A DNA stretch of 64,000 nt. Origin: Inhella proteolytica (GTDB lineage Bacteria; Pseudomonadota; Gammaproteobacteria; Burkholderiales; Burkholderiaceae_C). The notes below the pieces were generated by a model that was not told the DNA's origin, did no database searches, and was given only the letters and a program-made list of their open reading frames with translations. Made by a program: the position numbers and the translations under genes. The first letter of the stretch is position 1, and every line of letters begins with the position of its first letter. The stretch is from contig NZ_JAEDAK010000005.1 of assembly GCF_016093275.1 (NCBI RefSeq), forward strand, positions 64,001 through 128,000, given 5' to 3'. Positions 26,145-34,284 of the stretch are shown here, in pieces.

Positions 26145-26849
26145 ATGAGCTGGAACCCCGCCCCCCTGCTTGCCGCCCTGGACGACAGCCTGGCCGACAG
26201 CCGCCTTAGCGACGCTGAGCGGCGCGACCTGATTGCCGCGCTGCGCGAGGCCAATCCGCCCGAGGACGGCCTGCGCCAGCTGCGCAAGCAGGCCTTCGCG
26301 CTGGCGCGGCAACGCGTTGAAGCCGGCGAGGCCGCGGCCGACCTGCTGCCCTGGCTGGAGGGCGTGATGCGCGCCCTTGACCAGGCGCGCCTGCCCGCCG
26401 GCCTGTCACCCAGCCGCGCGCATTTCAGCCCGGGTGAGGACTGCCTGCGTGCCATCCTGGGCCGGCTGCGCGGTGCCAGCCGCAGCGTGGACCTGTGCGT
26501 GTTCACGATCTCCGACGACCGCATCACGACCGAGATCCTGGCCGCGCACGGGCGCGGCGTGCAGCTGCGCCTGATCACCGACAACGACAAGGCCTTCGAC
26601 GCCGGCAGCGATGCGCGCCGCCTGATGGCGCACGGCGTGCCCACGCGGGTGGACCGCAGCCGCGCGCACATGCACCACAAGTTCGCCCTGTTCGACGCCA
26701 GCTGGCTGCTGAACGGCAGCTACAACTGGACGCGCAGCGCCAGCGAGCTGAACGAGGAGAACCTGGTGCTGAGCCAGGAGCCTGGCTTGCTCACCGCCTT
26801 CGGCGAGCGCTTCGAGGCGCTGTGGCAGCGCCTGGACGGGCCGGCCTGA
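26145..26849 (+). CDS. Phospholipase D-type nuclease/hydrolase with a single HKD motif
   Basis: Protein of 234 residues. The C-terminal half is a PLDc domain of the mitochondrial PLD6/bacterial Nuc type: VDLCVFTISDDRITTEIL, then the catalytic HHKFALFD (His177, Lys179, Asp184) and NGSYNWT (Asn190). One HKD motif means it must dimerise to form an active site. The substrate may be nucleic acid or cardiolipin. The N-terminal about 90 residues are helical and acidic, with no signal peptide. It lies 20 bp behind the papain-like gene, and its stop codon sits inside a terminator hairpin. Confidence 0.85.
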   Translation: MSWNPAPLLAALDDSLADSRLSDAERRDLIAALREANPPEDGLRQLRKQAFALARQRVEAGEAAADLLPWLEGVMRALDQARLPAGLSPSRAHFSPGEDCLRAILGRLRGASRSVDLCVFTISDDRITTEILAAHGRGVQLRLITDNDKAFDAGSDARRLMAHGVPTRVDRSRAHMHHKFALFDASWLLNGSYNWTRSASELNEENLVLSQEPGLLTAFGERFEALWQRLDGPA

Positions 26850-26862
26850 GCGGCCGGCCCGT
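26836..26862. terminator. Bidirectional terminator hairpin between convergent genes
   Basis: An 11-bp perfect stem ACGGGCCGGCC/GGCCGGCCCGT (26836-26846 with 26852-26862) with a 5-nt loop contains the TGA stop of the PLD-type gene in its loop. The collagenase gene ends 13 bp further on the other strand. No T-run is present. Confidence 0.5.
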
Positions 26863-26874
26863 CGTAGGCAGGGC

Positions 26875-29307
26875 TCAGTAACGCGTGCTCAGGCTCAGCC
26901 CGCTGAACGCCTGGTAGGCGTGCAGGGTCAGGTAGTAGTAGCCCGGCTGTGCGATCGGGATCTGCAGCGTCTCGCTGTTGCTATTGCCCGCCGAGCGCAG
27001 CTGGTAGCTGCCCGGGCTGGCCCAGCCGCTGCCGCTGAAGTACAGGTCCGCGTCCCCGCTGCCGCCGTTGGTCTGGATGGTCAGCGTGGTGTTGGGCTTG
27101 TCCACCTGGATGAAGTAGTACAGCAGCCCGCCCTGCGCGGCACTCAGCCCGCTGCGCACGCAGCCATTGCCCATCGCATCGCTGCGGCTCGGGCAGGGGC
27201 TGGCGGTGATGCGCACGCTGCCGTCGGTGCGCGCACCCAGGCGGCCGTCGTCCCAGACTTCCAGCGTCACCGGGTAGTCGCCGGCCGCGCCGTAGGTCTT
27301 GCTCGGGTTGGGCAGCGTGGACTGGCTGCCGTCGTGGAAGGTCCAGCGCCAGGTGGTGACGCGGCCATCGGCGTCGGTCGAGGTGTCACGGAAGCTGGCG
27401 GACAGGCCATTCACCGTGCTCTCGAAGCGCGCCACCGGCGGCTGGTTGACGACCGGATTGGCGCAGTTCACACCGGTGGCGGAAACGCCCTGCAGCCAGC
27501 TGCGGAACTCGGCGTCGTAGCGGCTGCCGATGGTGGTCTTCAGCAGCGTGCGCGCGGCCGCCCATTCGCCCTTGCGGTAATGGCCCAGCAGCGTCGTCAC
27601 GTCGGCGCGGTGGCGCTCCATCATGAAGCTGACCGCCAGGTAGCCCCATTGGTAGACGCGCGTGCTGCCACCGTTGTAGTCGGTGTCGAACAGCTGGTTC
27701 AGCGTGTAGCTGAGCTTGGGGGCCTCGGTGAAGGCGCGGTCGTAGCGCTGGTTCAGGTAGCAGTAGGAGACATGCTCGGCCAGGCCCTCGACCCACCACA
27801 CCGTGGGCGTGGTCTGGCCGGCCGCGAAGTCGCCCAGCATGTTGAAGCGGCCGTCCAGGTAATGCGTGTACTCGTGGTTGAGGTTCCAGACCTGGAATTT
27901 GGGCAGCAGCCACTCGGCCTCGTAGGCGATGAAGCGCGCCTGGTTGCCCGGCGTGGCGGGGTTGCCCTCCAGGTACATGCCGCCATTGTTGGTGTCGATG
28001 CCGAACAGCGCGCCGGCGTAGGTCTCGTAGTCGGCACTGCTGTTGAAGACCACCAGCTCCAGCGCGCTGTTGAGGTCATTGGCCACCGGCTGCTTGTTGG
28101 TCTGCAGCTTGGCGTGGAAGTAGCTTTCCTGGTTCACCACCGAGGCGCAGGTGGCGTTGAGTTCGGCCGCGCTCATGGACTGCGTGCGCAGGGTCAGGGT
28201 GGGGCTGCAGACCTGGCGCTGCGGCAGCGCGGCGGCCTCGGCGCGGGCGCGCCAGTCGCACAGGCCGTAGTCGGTGCAGCGGCCGGGGTCGTGGTAGTCC
28301 ACCATGTCGGCCAGGCCGATCCACACCGGGGCGGTGACGCCGCTGACGCTGCTGCGTTGCACCAGGGTCTGCACCATGGGGCGCACCACGGGCTTCAGCG
28401 TGCCGTACTGCAGGAAGCGCGCGAGCTCGCGCGCGGCGTTCGTCACCAGATAGCCCTCGGCGCCGCCGAGCTGGCCCCAGTTGCGGTTGGCGAAGTTGGA
28501 GAGTGCCTGCAGCACGCTGGTGTCGCTCTGCACCACGGCCTGGAAGTCGTCGTTCTGATGGCCGCGGAACAACACCGTGAAGGCGTTGTTGACGGCGTTC
28601 TTCATGCCCCAGTAGGCATTCCAGTCGGCGCCGTAGCCGTCCAGCAGCTGACGCACCACCCACAGGTAGCGGGCGTTCTCGGTGGCCGAGTCGATCAGGG
28701 TCACGGCCTCGGCCAGCACGCCGCCGTTGGCGTCATTCACCTGGCGGATCGCGGCATTGCCGAACAGCGCGTCCAGCGCGCCGCGCAGCGCCGTCTTCAG
28801 CCCGCTGCCATAGCTGCCCACCACCTCGGGGGCGTAGTACTGCACGTAGTAGCCGGCGCGCAGGTACAGCAGCAATTGCTGGATGGCGCCGTTGTTGTTG
28901 CCGGCGTAGCTCAGCGCCTGCAGGCGCAGGCCCTCGGCCGCGCTGCGCATCTGCGTTTCGTTGAAGGCCTTCTGCGCGTCTGCGCCGCTCAGGGTGAAGA
29001 GCTGGTTGATGCAATCGGTGCTGCTGGCGCGGATGGCCTCCACCAGCGCGCTGCCGCTGCGCGTGGTGTACAGGCTCGTGTCACAGGCCGCGGCGGCCGC
29101 ACGTGCGGCGAGGCGGCGCTTGAGGGTCTGGCCGGCGTCGTCGCGCAGGTGTTCTCGCGTGCTGGGCAGCGGGGCGCGGTCCTTGGGGCTGACGGCCTGG
29201 TGGCTGTGCGGGCGCGGCAGGGTGTCGCTGGGGCGGGGGGCGGCATGGGCCAGGCTCAGGCAGCAAGCCAGGGCCAGGCCCAGCCCGGAAAGGGCAGGGG
29301 TACGCAT
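26875..29307 (-). CDS. Secreted M9-family (Vibrio-type) collagenase
   Basis: Zinc metalloprotease of 810 residues that should degrade collagen or gelatin outside the cell. It has a signal peptide (residues 1-22), an N-terminal activator region of helical repeats (about 80-330) and the peptidase M9 domain with zinc motif HEYTH (His478, Glu479, His482) followed by YLDGRF. The downstream glutamates in WWVEGLAEH (Glu507/Glu511) include the third zinc ligand. A PKD domain lies near 635-715 (VARFESTVNG ... TTWRWTFHDG), and a bacterial pre-peptidase C-terminal (PPC) domain near 730-810 (LYYFIQV ... GDADLYFSG), both helping collagen binding. Length and order match Vibrio collagenases. Confidence 0.92.
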   Translation of the reverse strand: MRTPALSGLGLALACCLSLAHAAPRPSDTLPRPHSHQAVSPKDRAPLPSTREHLRDDAGQTLKRRLAARAAAAACDTSLYTTRSGSALVEAIRASSTDCINQLFTLSGADAQKAFNETQMRSAAEGLRLQALSYAGNNNGAIQQLLLYLRAGYYVQYYAPEVVGSYGSGLKTALRGALDALFGNAAIRQVNDANGGVLAEAVTLIDSATENARYLWVVRQLLDGYGADWNAYWGMKNAVNNAFTVLFRGHQNDDFQAVVQSDTSVLQALSNFANRNWGQLGGAEGYLVTNAARELARFLQYGTLKPVVRPMVQTLVQRSSVSGVTAPVWIGLADMVDYHDPGRCTDYGLCDWRARAEAAALPQRQVCSPTLTLRTQSMSAAELNATCASVVNQESYFHAKLQTNKQPVANDLNSALELVVFNSSADYETYAGALFGIDTNNGGMYLEGNPATPGNQARFIAYEAEWLLPKFQVWNLNHEYTHYLDGRFNMLGDFAAGQTTPTVWWVEGLAEHVSYCYLNQRYDRAFTEAPKLSYTLNQLFDTDYNGGSTRVYQWGYLAVSFMMERHRADVTTLLGHYRKGEWAAARTLLKTTIGSRYDAEFRSWLQGVSATGVNCANPVVNQPPVARFESTVNGLSASFRDTSTDADGRVTTWRWTFHDGSQSTLPNPSKTYGAAGDYPVTLEVWDDGRLGARTDGSVRITASPCPSRSDAMGNGCVRSGLSAAQGGLLYYFIQVDKPNTTLTIQTNGGSGDADLYFSGSGWASPGSYQLRSAGNSNSETLQIPIAQPGYYYLTLHAYQAFSGLSLSTRY

Positions 29308-29338
29308 CGGGGTGTCTCCATCGGTCTATGTGGGGGAA

Positions 29339-29360
29339 CGCCCGGGTCCTTGCCCGGGCG
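29339..29360. promoter_or_regulatory. Hairpin in the leader of the collagenase gene
   Basis: CGCCCGGG/CCCGGGCG (29339-29346 with 29353-29360) with a 6-nt loop lies about 30 bp before the collagenase start, so it would form in its mRNA leader. A role in attenuation or stability is possible. No T-run is present. Confidence 0.35.
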
Positions 29361-29441
29361 CTGCCGCCCCACCGTCGCGAAGCGGAGGGGCCGCACACCA
29401 GCAGTCCTACGCACCGCGCCAGTGCATCTGCTGGAGCCGAT

Positions 29442-29457
29442 ATATTGGATCCAATAT
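29442..29457. promoter_or_regulatory. Perfect 16-bp AT-rich palindrome, candidate operator
   Basis: ATATTGGATCCAATAT is an exact palindrome in an otherwise GC-rich intergenic region. It is 135 bp upstream of the collagenase gene and after the end of the convergent-side membrane gene. Its TTGGATCCAA core is similar to operators reported for GntR/FCD-type regulators. The region 29308-29554 shows no other gene. Confidence 0.55.
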
Positions 29458-29554
29458 GCGATCTGACCTATCGGGCTTGCCCGGGGGTAGGCGGTAAGAC
29501 TTTGCGAATGCGGGTGAGGATTGGTTGTTCAGCGTGGCAACGGCGACAAACGCG

Positions 29555-30367
29555 TCACACCTTGTTTCGCAGAGCGCTCAGCACCGGCCAGCACGCCGCC
29601 GCCGCGGCCAGGTGTTTGAGCGTGTGGCCGCTGACCCATTCCGCGCTGGCGGCAAAGATCGCCGCATCCAGGCCTTCGAACAGCTTGGCCAGGGCATAGC
29701 CCAGCAGCACCCAGGCCAGCCCCAAGCGCGGCGCGCCCACGGGCTGCGGCAGCAGGCACAGGCCCAGCAGCCACAGCACGCCGCCGTACTGCGCCACCGC
29801 CCAGGGCCAGACCGTGCCGCCCAGACCCGGCAGCGCGGCGGCCAGCAGCGCCAGCGGCAGGTAGACGGGCAGCAGCCAGCGCGCCGCGGCCTCGCCCAGG
29901 CGCGCCGTGCTGGCCAGGCCCAACAGGCCGGCAAAGGCCACGGCCATGCCCAGGCGGTCCAGCACCAGGCTGCCGGCGCTGGGCGCCAGGTGGAAGGCTG
30001 CCGAGCCCAGGCCGGTGAGCAGCAGGCCGGCGCAGAACACCCAGGCGGCGCGGCGGCCGATGCCCTGCAGCGGGTGGCGGCGCAGGCGCCCGGCGCCCAG
30101 CAGGGCCAGCAGTACGAAGGGCAGGTTGCTGAGCGTGTCGGCCGCAAAGGGCAGGCCGAGCCAGGCGCGCGTATCGGCATAGGGGTGGCCGTGCGCGGCG
30201 CTGCCGGTGTGGGCCGCCTGGCCCAGGGCCTGCAGGCCGGGCAGCTCGCCCAGGCCCAAAGCCAGCAGGTAGAGCAGCAACCAGGCTGCGAGGGCCAGCG
30301 GCCAGTGGCGGGCGGGGTGGGCTGGCGCGGGGCGCGTGTCGGCGATGGGCGTGTTCATGCCCGGCAT
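29555..30367 (-). CDS. Alkaline-ceramidase-like (CREST superfamily) membrane hydrolase
   Basis: Polytopic membrane protein of 270 residues with about seven helices. It contains DTLSNLPF near 77, Ser122-x3-His126 (GSAAFH), Asp137 (VLDRLG) and the His248-x3-His252 pair (GHTLKH). These five polar residues in this order are the zinc-hydrolase signature of the CREST superfamily (alkaline ceramidase, PAQR receptors, Per1, SID-1, TMEM8), and the TLSN motif points to the ceramidase branch. It probably hydrolyses an amide bond in a membrane lipid, but the bacterial substrate is unknown. Two start codons 9 bp apart (30367, 30358) are possible. It is monocistronic. Confidence 0.72.
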   Translation of the reverse strand: MPGMNTPIADTRPAPAHPARHWPLALAAWLLLYLLALGLGELPGLQALGQAAHTGSAAHGHPYADTRAWLGLPFAADTLSNLPFVLLALLGAGRLRRHPLQGIGRRAAWVFCAGLLLTGLGSAAFHLAPSAGSLVLDRLGMAVAFAGLLGLASTARLGEAAARWLLPVYLPLALLAAALPGLGGTVWPWAVAQYGGVLWLLGLCLLPQPVGAPRLGLAWVLLGYALAKLFEGLDAAIFAASAEWVSGHTLKHLAAAAACWPVLSALRNKV

Positions 30368-30435
30368 GCTGCGCCGCAGGCACCCCGGCTGCCAAGCGCG
30401 CGCGAGCTCGGGTGCGCCTCAGCGGCCCGCCGGGC

Positions 30436-31539
30436 TCACGCCACGCTACCGCCCTGCCCCAGCCACCACAGCAGCGCGGCGCCCAGCGCAACGCCGGCCA
30501 CGGTGAGCGCGATCTTCCAGGCCGACCAGGGCCGCTCGCCCGCCACCGTGCCGCTGTGGCCATTCACCACCACCTGCCAGACCTTGCCCTGGAAGCGGTA
30601 GCTGTAGATCCAGGCCGGCAGCAGGATGAGCCGGAAGCGGATCGCGTCGAACTGGCTGTGCAGGCTGTGGATGCGCTGCTCGTCGCCGCCGATCTCGCGC
30701 TCCACCGCGCTGCGGATGCGCGCCTCGAAGCGCGCCTGCGCCTGCGCGAAGGCGGGCTCCAGGCCCAGGGCGTAGGCCTCGGTCTGGAAGCCGGCCTGGT
30801 AGTCCGCATCGACCACGCGCAGCGCGGCCAGTTCCGGCATGGCCAGGGCCGGCGCGCCGGCCGCGGGCAGGCTGGCGCTGGCGGGGATGAGTTCGTCGTC
30901 GAACTGCAGGTCCAGTTCGCCCGCCACCGGGGTCCAGTCGGTCACCGTGCGGGTGACGGTCTCGCTCTGGCCCTGGGCGTTCTGGCGCGTCTCGCGCACC
31001 TGGCGGTGGGTGCCGCGCTCGCCGCGGTACTCGGAATGGCTGTGCGCGTCGATCGTCCAGGCCGGCAGGTAGACGCCGCGCCCGGCATCGGGCGAACGCA
31101 CCAGGGCCTTCAGTGCATTCGGCGCGAACCAGCGGCTGCCCACCCAGCGTGCAAAGGCCTGGCGGGCGGCGCCGTCGTCCAGCTGAAAGGGCAGCAGCGC
31201 GTGCGGGCGGATCTGTCGCTGCGCATGGGCCTGCGTGGCCTGCAGTGGCGCGGCACAGAAGGCGCAGGGCATGGCCACCACCATGGGCGGGAACTCGCAG
31301 CGCGCCCCGCATTGCGGGCAGTCCACGGTCTGCGCGGCAATGGCCGGCTCCTGGCCGGCGCGCAGGGCCAGGTAGTGCGCGTAGTCCTGCTCGGCCAGGG
31401 CCTGGGCCAGCGCGGCGCCGCCGGGGTCGTCCAGCACCTGCTCGCCGCGGCAGGCGGCGCAGCGCAGGCGCTGGCTGCCGGGCTCGAAGCGCATCAGGCC
31501 GCCGCAGGCGGCGCAGAGCTGGGGGGCGGCCTCAGTCAT
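30436..31539 (-). CDS. Zinc-ribbon protein with a C-terminal membrane helix
   Basis: Protein of 367 residues. Two zinc ribbons occupy the N-terminus (CAACGG ... CAACRG at residues 9-30; CPQCGA ... CAFCAA near 74-97). A large mostly beta domain of unknown function follows (about 110-335), containing YLPAWTIDAHSHSEY and LPAWIYSYRFQGKVWQVVVNGHSG, and then one membrane helix (about 343-362). Homologues are often labelled primosomal or TFIIB-type zinc-ribbon proteins because of the ribbons only; no helicase is present. Its start overlaps the upstream cysteine-rich gene by 8 bp, so the two are translationally coupled. Confidence 0.75.
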   Translation of the reverse strand: MTEAAPQLCAACGGLMRFEPGSQRLRCAACRGEQVLDDPGGAALAQALAEQDYAHYLALRAGQEPAIAAQTVDCPQCGARCEFPPMVVAMPCAFCAAPLQATQAHAQRQIRPHALLPFQLDDGAARQAFARWVGSRWFAPNALKALVRSPDAGRGVYLPAWTIDAHSHSEYRGERGTHRQVRETRQNAQGQSETVTRTVTDWTPVAGELDLQFDDELIPASASLPAAGAPALAMPELAALRVVDADYQAGFQTEAYALGLEPAFAQAQARFEARIRSAVEREIGGDEQRIHSLHSQFDAIRFRLILLPAWIYSYRFQGKVWQVVVNGHSGTVAGERPWSAWKIALTVAGVALGAALLWWLGQGGSVA

Positions 31540-32425
31540 CGCGCGGGGCGCGCAGGGTCAGCAGGGCGTCCTCGCGCAACTCGGCGCGCGCCACGATGCC
31601 GTTGTCGGCCTGCAGCAGGGTCTGCGTCCATTGGTCCTGGCGGCGCCGCAGCACGCGCACGGTATGCACGCGCGGTTCGGTCTGCAGGCCTTCGTACAGG
31701 GTCTGCAGCGGTTTGCAGGCCCAGGTGTTGCAGGTGTCCGAGCGCCACTCGCGCGGCAGCGCGCAGCCCTGGCGGGTCTGGTTGACGCAGGAGTTCACGC
31801 AGGCCTGCGCCGGGATGTGGCGCAGATAGAACTGCACGATCTGCTCGGGCTGCAGGCTGGGGTCCTGGAAGCGCAGACGCTGGATGCTGGCGGGGATCAG
31901 GTAGGCGTGCTCCTTGCCCGCGGTGCAGCAGCCGCCGCCGCAGGCGGTGCACAGGCGTTCGGGCAGGCGCGAGTCCAGCGCCGGAGCGCCCGCAGGCGCG
32001 GGTGGCGGGGCACTGGGAGGGGGCTCGACAAAGGCCTCGGCCACGACGGCGCGCAGATGCGCTTCGTAGGCCGCGCGCCGCCGCGCCGACACCGGCCGCG
32101 TGCGCCGCGGCCCGCTGGGCAGCACGGTCTCCAGCACGCCGGGGCCCGTGCCGCGCTGGGCGCGCAGGGCCGCAAAGGCGCGTTCGCTCTCGGCGCCTTC
32201 AGCGGCGGCGCGCGCCGCCACGGCCCGCGCTTCCTCGGCCCGTTCGCGTGCACGGGCGCGGCCCTGGCTCACCTGGTGCTGGAACAGGAACTCGCCCAAT
32301 TGCGCGCGCTGCGCCAGCAGCAGCCGGCAGGAAGCGTCCGTGCAGCAGGGGGGCTGGCGGGCGTCCTGCCAGAGCGGCAGGATCTTGTCGCACACGGTGC
32401 AGTGCGTCGGTGTCAGCGGCCCCAT
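31532..32425 (-). CDS. Cysteine-rich protein with a YkgJ-like metal-binding motif
   Basis: Protein of 297 residues. The first 35 residues hold a small cysteine cluster (THCTVCDKILPLW ... CCTDASC), then a charged helix (about 50-130), a proline-rich linker, and a C-terminal domain. That domain begins LCTACGGGCCTAG, the CxxCxxCC-type signature of the YkgJ iron/zinc-chelating family, with further cysteines in QACVNSCVNQTRQGC and CNTWACK. It probably carries a metal or Fe-S centre. It is the first gene of a coupled pair with the zinc-ribbon membrane protein. The function is unknown, but the pair should act together. Confidence 0.72.
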   Translation of the reverse strand: MGPLTPTHCTVCDKILPLWQDARQPPCCTDASCRLLLAQRAQLGEFLFQHQVSQGRARARERAEEARAVAARAAAEGAESERAFAALRAQRGTGPGVLETVLPSGPRRTRPVSARRRAAYEAHLRAVVAEAFVEPPPSAPPPAPAGAPALDSRLPERLCTACGGGCCTAGKEHAYLIPASIQRLRFQDPSLQPEQIVQFYLRHIPAQACVNSCVNQTRQGCALPREWRSDTCNTWACKPLQTLYEGLQTEPRVHTVRVLRRRQDQWTQTLLQADNGIVARAELREDALLTLRAPRDD

Positions 32426-32481
32426 GCAAACCTCCCAGCGTGGTGGAGCGCCGCACTATGCCCAAACATGGGCCCGCCCTC

Positions 32482-34284
32482 TCAGGGGTTCAGCAGCACC
32501 GCCAGGGCCGCAAAGGGCACCACCACGCCATCGGTGATGCTCAGGTAGCCCAGCTGTTGCGCCAGGTTGCCGGCCGGTGCCAGGAAGTGGAAGTCGTCGA
32601 TATAGCCCTCGGCGCGCTCGTCCAGCAGCTCGCCGTTCGGCCACAGGAACACCAGGCCACGCGCCTGGGCGATGGGCTCCCAGTCCTCGAACTCCACGGT
32701 GCCGGCCGCCCCGCTGAGCGCGCCATCGGCGTAGAGCAGCTTCTTCGGCCCCACGAAGGGCAGGCCCGAGCCCTGCAGGCGCCCGCTCGTGACGGAGGGG
32801 TCGCCGAAGTAGAGCTTGTAGCGCGCGCCGCCCAGGTGCATGGGCACGGCGGCCTGCATGCTCTTGAAGAGCTTGGGGCAGCCAGCGGCCTCGTACTGCA
32901 CCTGGAAGCGGCTGCCGTCCCACACCGCATAGCCGTGGTTGTGGCTGGCGGTGCTGCAGCCGCTGATGGCATCGACCGTGAAGACCATGAAGCTGCCGGC
33001 CTCGCCGCGCCAGCGCCAGTCGTCCTGCGTGGGCCAGGCCAGCTTCTGCTGGCGGGCGGCGCGCAGCTTGGCGTTGGCGAAGGCGCCGTCGCCCTCCACG
33101 CCGATCACCAGGGTGGCCGCGCAGGGGCCGCCGGCGGCGTAGTCGGCCGGGCTGCTGCATTGGGTGGCGGCGCCGCTGTGGAAATCGCGCCCGGCATAGC
33201 CGTCCACGCTGTCCACCCAGTAGATGCGCGTGCGGCCATCGGCGTCGTTCGATTCGAAGAACAGCCGTACCTTGGCGCCCAGCGTGCCCCCCAGGGGCAC
33301 GCCCTGGCCGGTCATGATGCTCTGGATGGGGTTGCCGCTGCTGCCGGGCGAACGCACCCCACTGCTGGCGGCCAGGCTGGTGAAGCTCTGATAGCTGCCT
33401 GCCGCGCTGCTGGCCACCGCCAGCCCGCTGAAGCCGCGCGGGCCGTAATAGAACTGCACGGTGTTTGCGCTGACCCCGGCCTCGGGCCCGAAGCGCGTGG
33501 CCGAGAGCCGGGCATTGCCGTCACTCACTGGTTGCAGCAGGCCGGCCACCGTGTTGCCGCTGCCCTGCAGCTGCCAGAACTCGGTGGGCGTGCTCGCGCT
33601 GACGCTGGCGCTGCGCGAACGGCTGCAGGCCGCATCGGCACAGGCGCGCAGCGTCACCTGGTAGGCCGTGGCGGCCCTCAGTCCGCTCAGCAGGGCCTGG
33701 GTGGCCACGGCGCCGGCCTGGAAGCGCAGCACGCTGCCGCTGGCGTCGAGCGCCTCGATCTCGTACTGCGCCGGCAAGGCCCCAGGCGCCTGCCAGCTCA
33801 GCAGCAGCTGGGTGGAGCTGCCGAAGCGCTGGGCCCCGACGGTCTGCACACTCTGCTCGCTCAGCTGCAGGCCGCCGGGTGCGGCGGGGTACAGGCCCAG
33901 CTCGGCCACGCTGGCGGCCTCTACCTGGAAGCGCGCCAGGTCGGGGCTTTGCAGCGTGGCACGGAAGGCTCGCGTCTGGCCATCCCGCGTGAACTCCAGA
34001 TAGGGCAGCTGCAGGCGGTAAGCGCCTGGCCCACCCTCCAGGCGCGCCGCGCTGCTGCCGCTGCCCTGCAAGGCCTGCTGCGCCACCGAGCCGGCCTCGA
34101 CTTCGAAGACGGCCAGATCGCCGGACTGCAGGCGCGCCCTCCAGGCCGTGCGCGCGCTGCCGCTGCCCAGGTCCAGATAGGGCAGCTCCAGCGCGTAGCG
34201 GCCGCCCGTCAGGCTCAGCGTGGGGATGGGCTGGGCCAGCACCCAGGCCGGCAGCAGCAGGGCTGCAAGAAGGATTCGTTTCAT
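32482..34284 (-). CDS. Exported protein with two short LPYL repeats and a fibronectin-III-like domain
   Basis: Protein of 600 residues with a signal peptide (to about residue 18). Residues about 25-125 contain two copies of a roughly 45-residue motif (YALELPYLDL ... RARLQSGDLAVFEVEAGSVA and YRLQLPYLEF ... RATLQSPDLARFQVEAASVA). A fibronectin-type-III-like domain follows (about 130-230, with QLLLSWQAPG and AYQVTLRACADAACS). The remaining about 350 residues are an unrecognised region with four cysteines. The start at 34284 gives the signal peptide and overlaps the upstream DUF3592 stop as ATGA. Probably surface-exposed or secreted; function unknown. Confidence 0.72.
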   Translation of the reverse strand: MKRILLAALLLPAWVLAQPIPTLSLTGGRYALELPYLDLGSGSARTAWRARLQSGDLAVFEVEAGSVAQQALQGSGSSAARLEGGPGAYRLQLPYLEFTRDGQTRAFRATLQSPDLARFQVEAASVAELGLYPAAPGGLQLSEQSVQTVGAQRFGSSTQLLLSWQAPGALPAQYEIEALDASGSVLRFQAGAVATQALLSGLRAATAYQVTLRACADAACSRSRSASVSASTPTEFWQLQGSGNTVAGLLQPVSDGNARLSATRFGPEAGVSANTVQFYYGPRGFSGLAVASSAAGSYQSFTSLAASSGVRSPGSSGNPIQSIMTGQGVPLGGTLGAKVRLFFESNDADGRTRIYWVDSVDGYAGRDFHSGAATQCSSPADYAAGGPCAATLVIGVEGDGAFANAKLRAARQQKLAWPTQDDWRWRGEAGSFMVFTVDAISGCSTASHNHGYAVWDGSRFQVQYEAAGCPKLFKSMQAAVPMHLGGARYKLYFGDPSVTSGRLQGSGLPFVGPKKLLYADGALSGAAGTVEFEDWEPIAQARGLVFLWPNGELLDERAEGYIDDFHFLAPAGNLAQQLGYLSITDGVVVPFAALAVLLNP

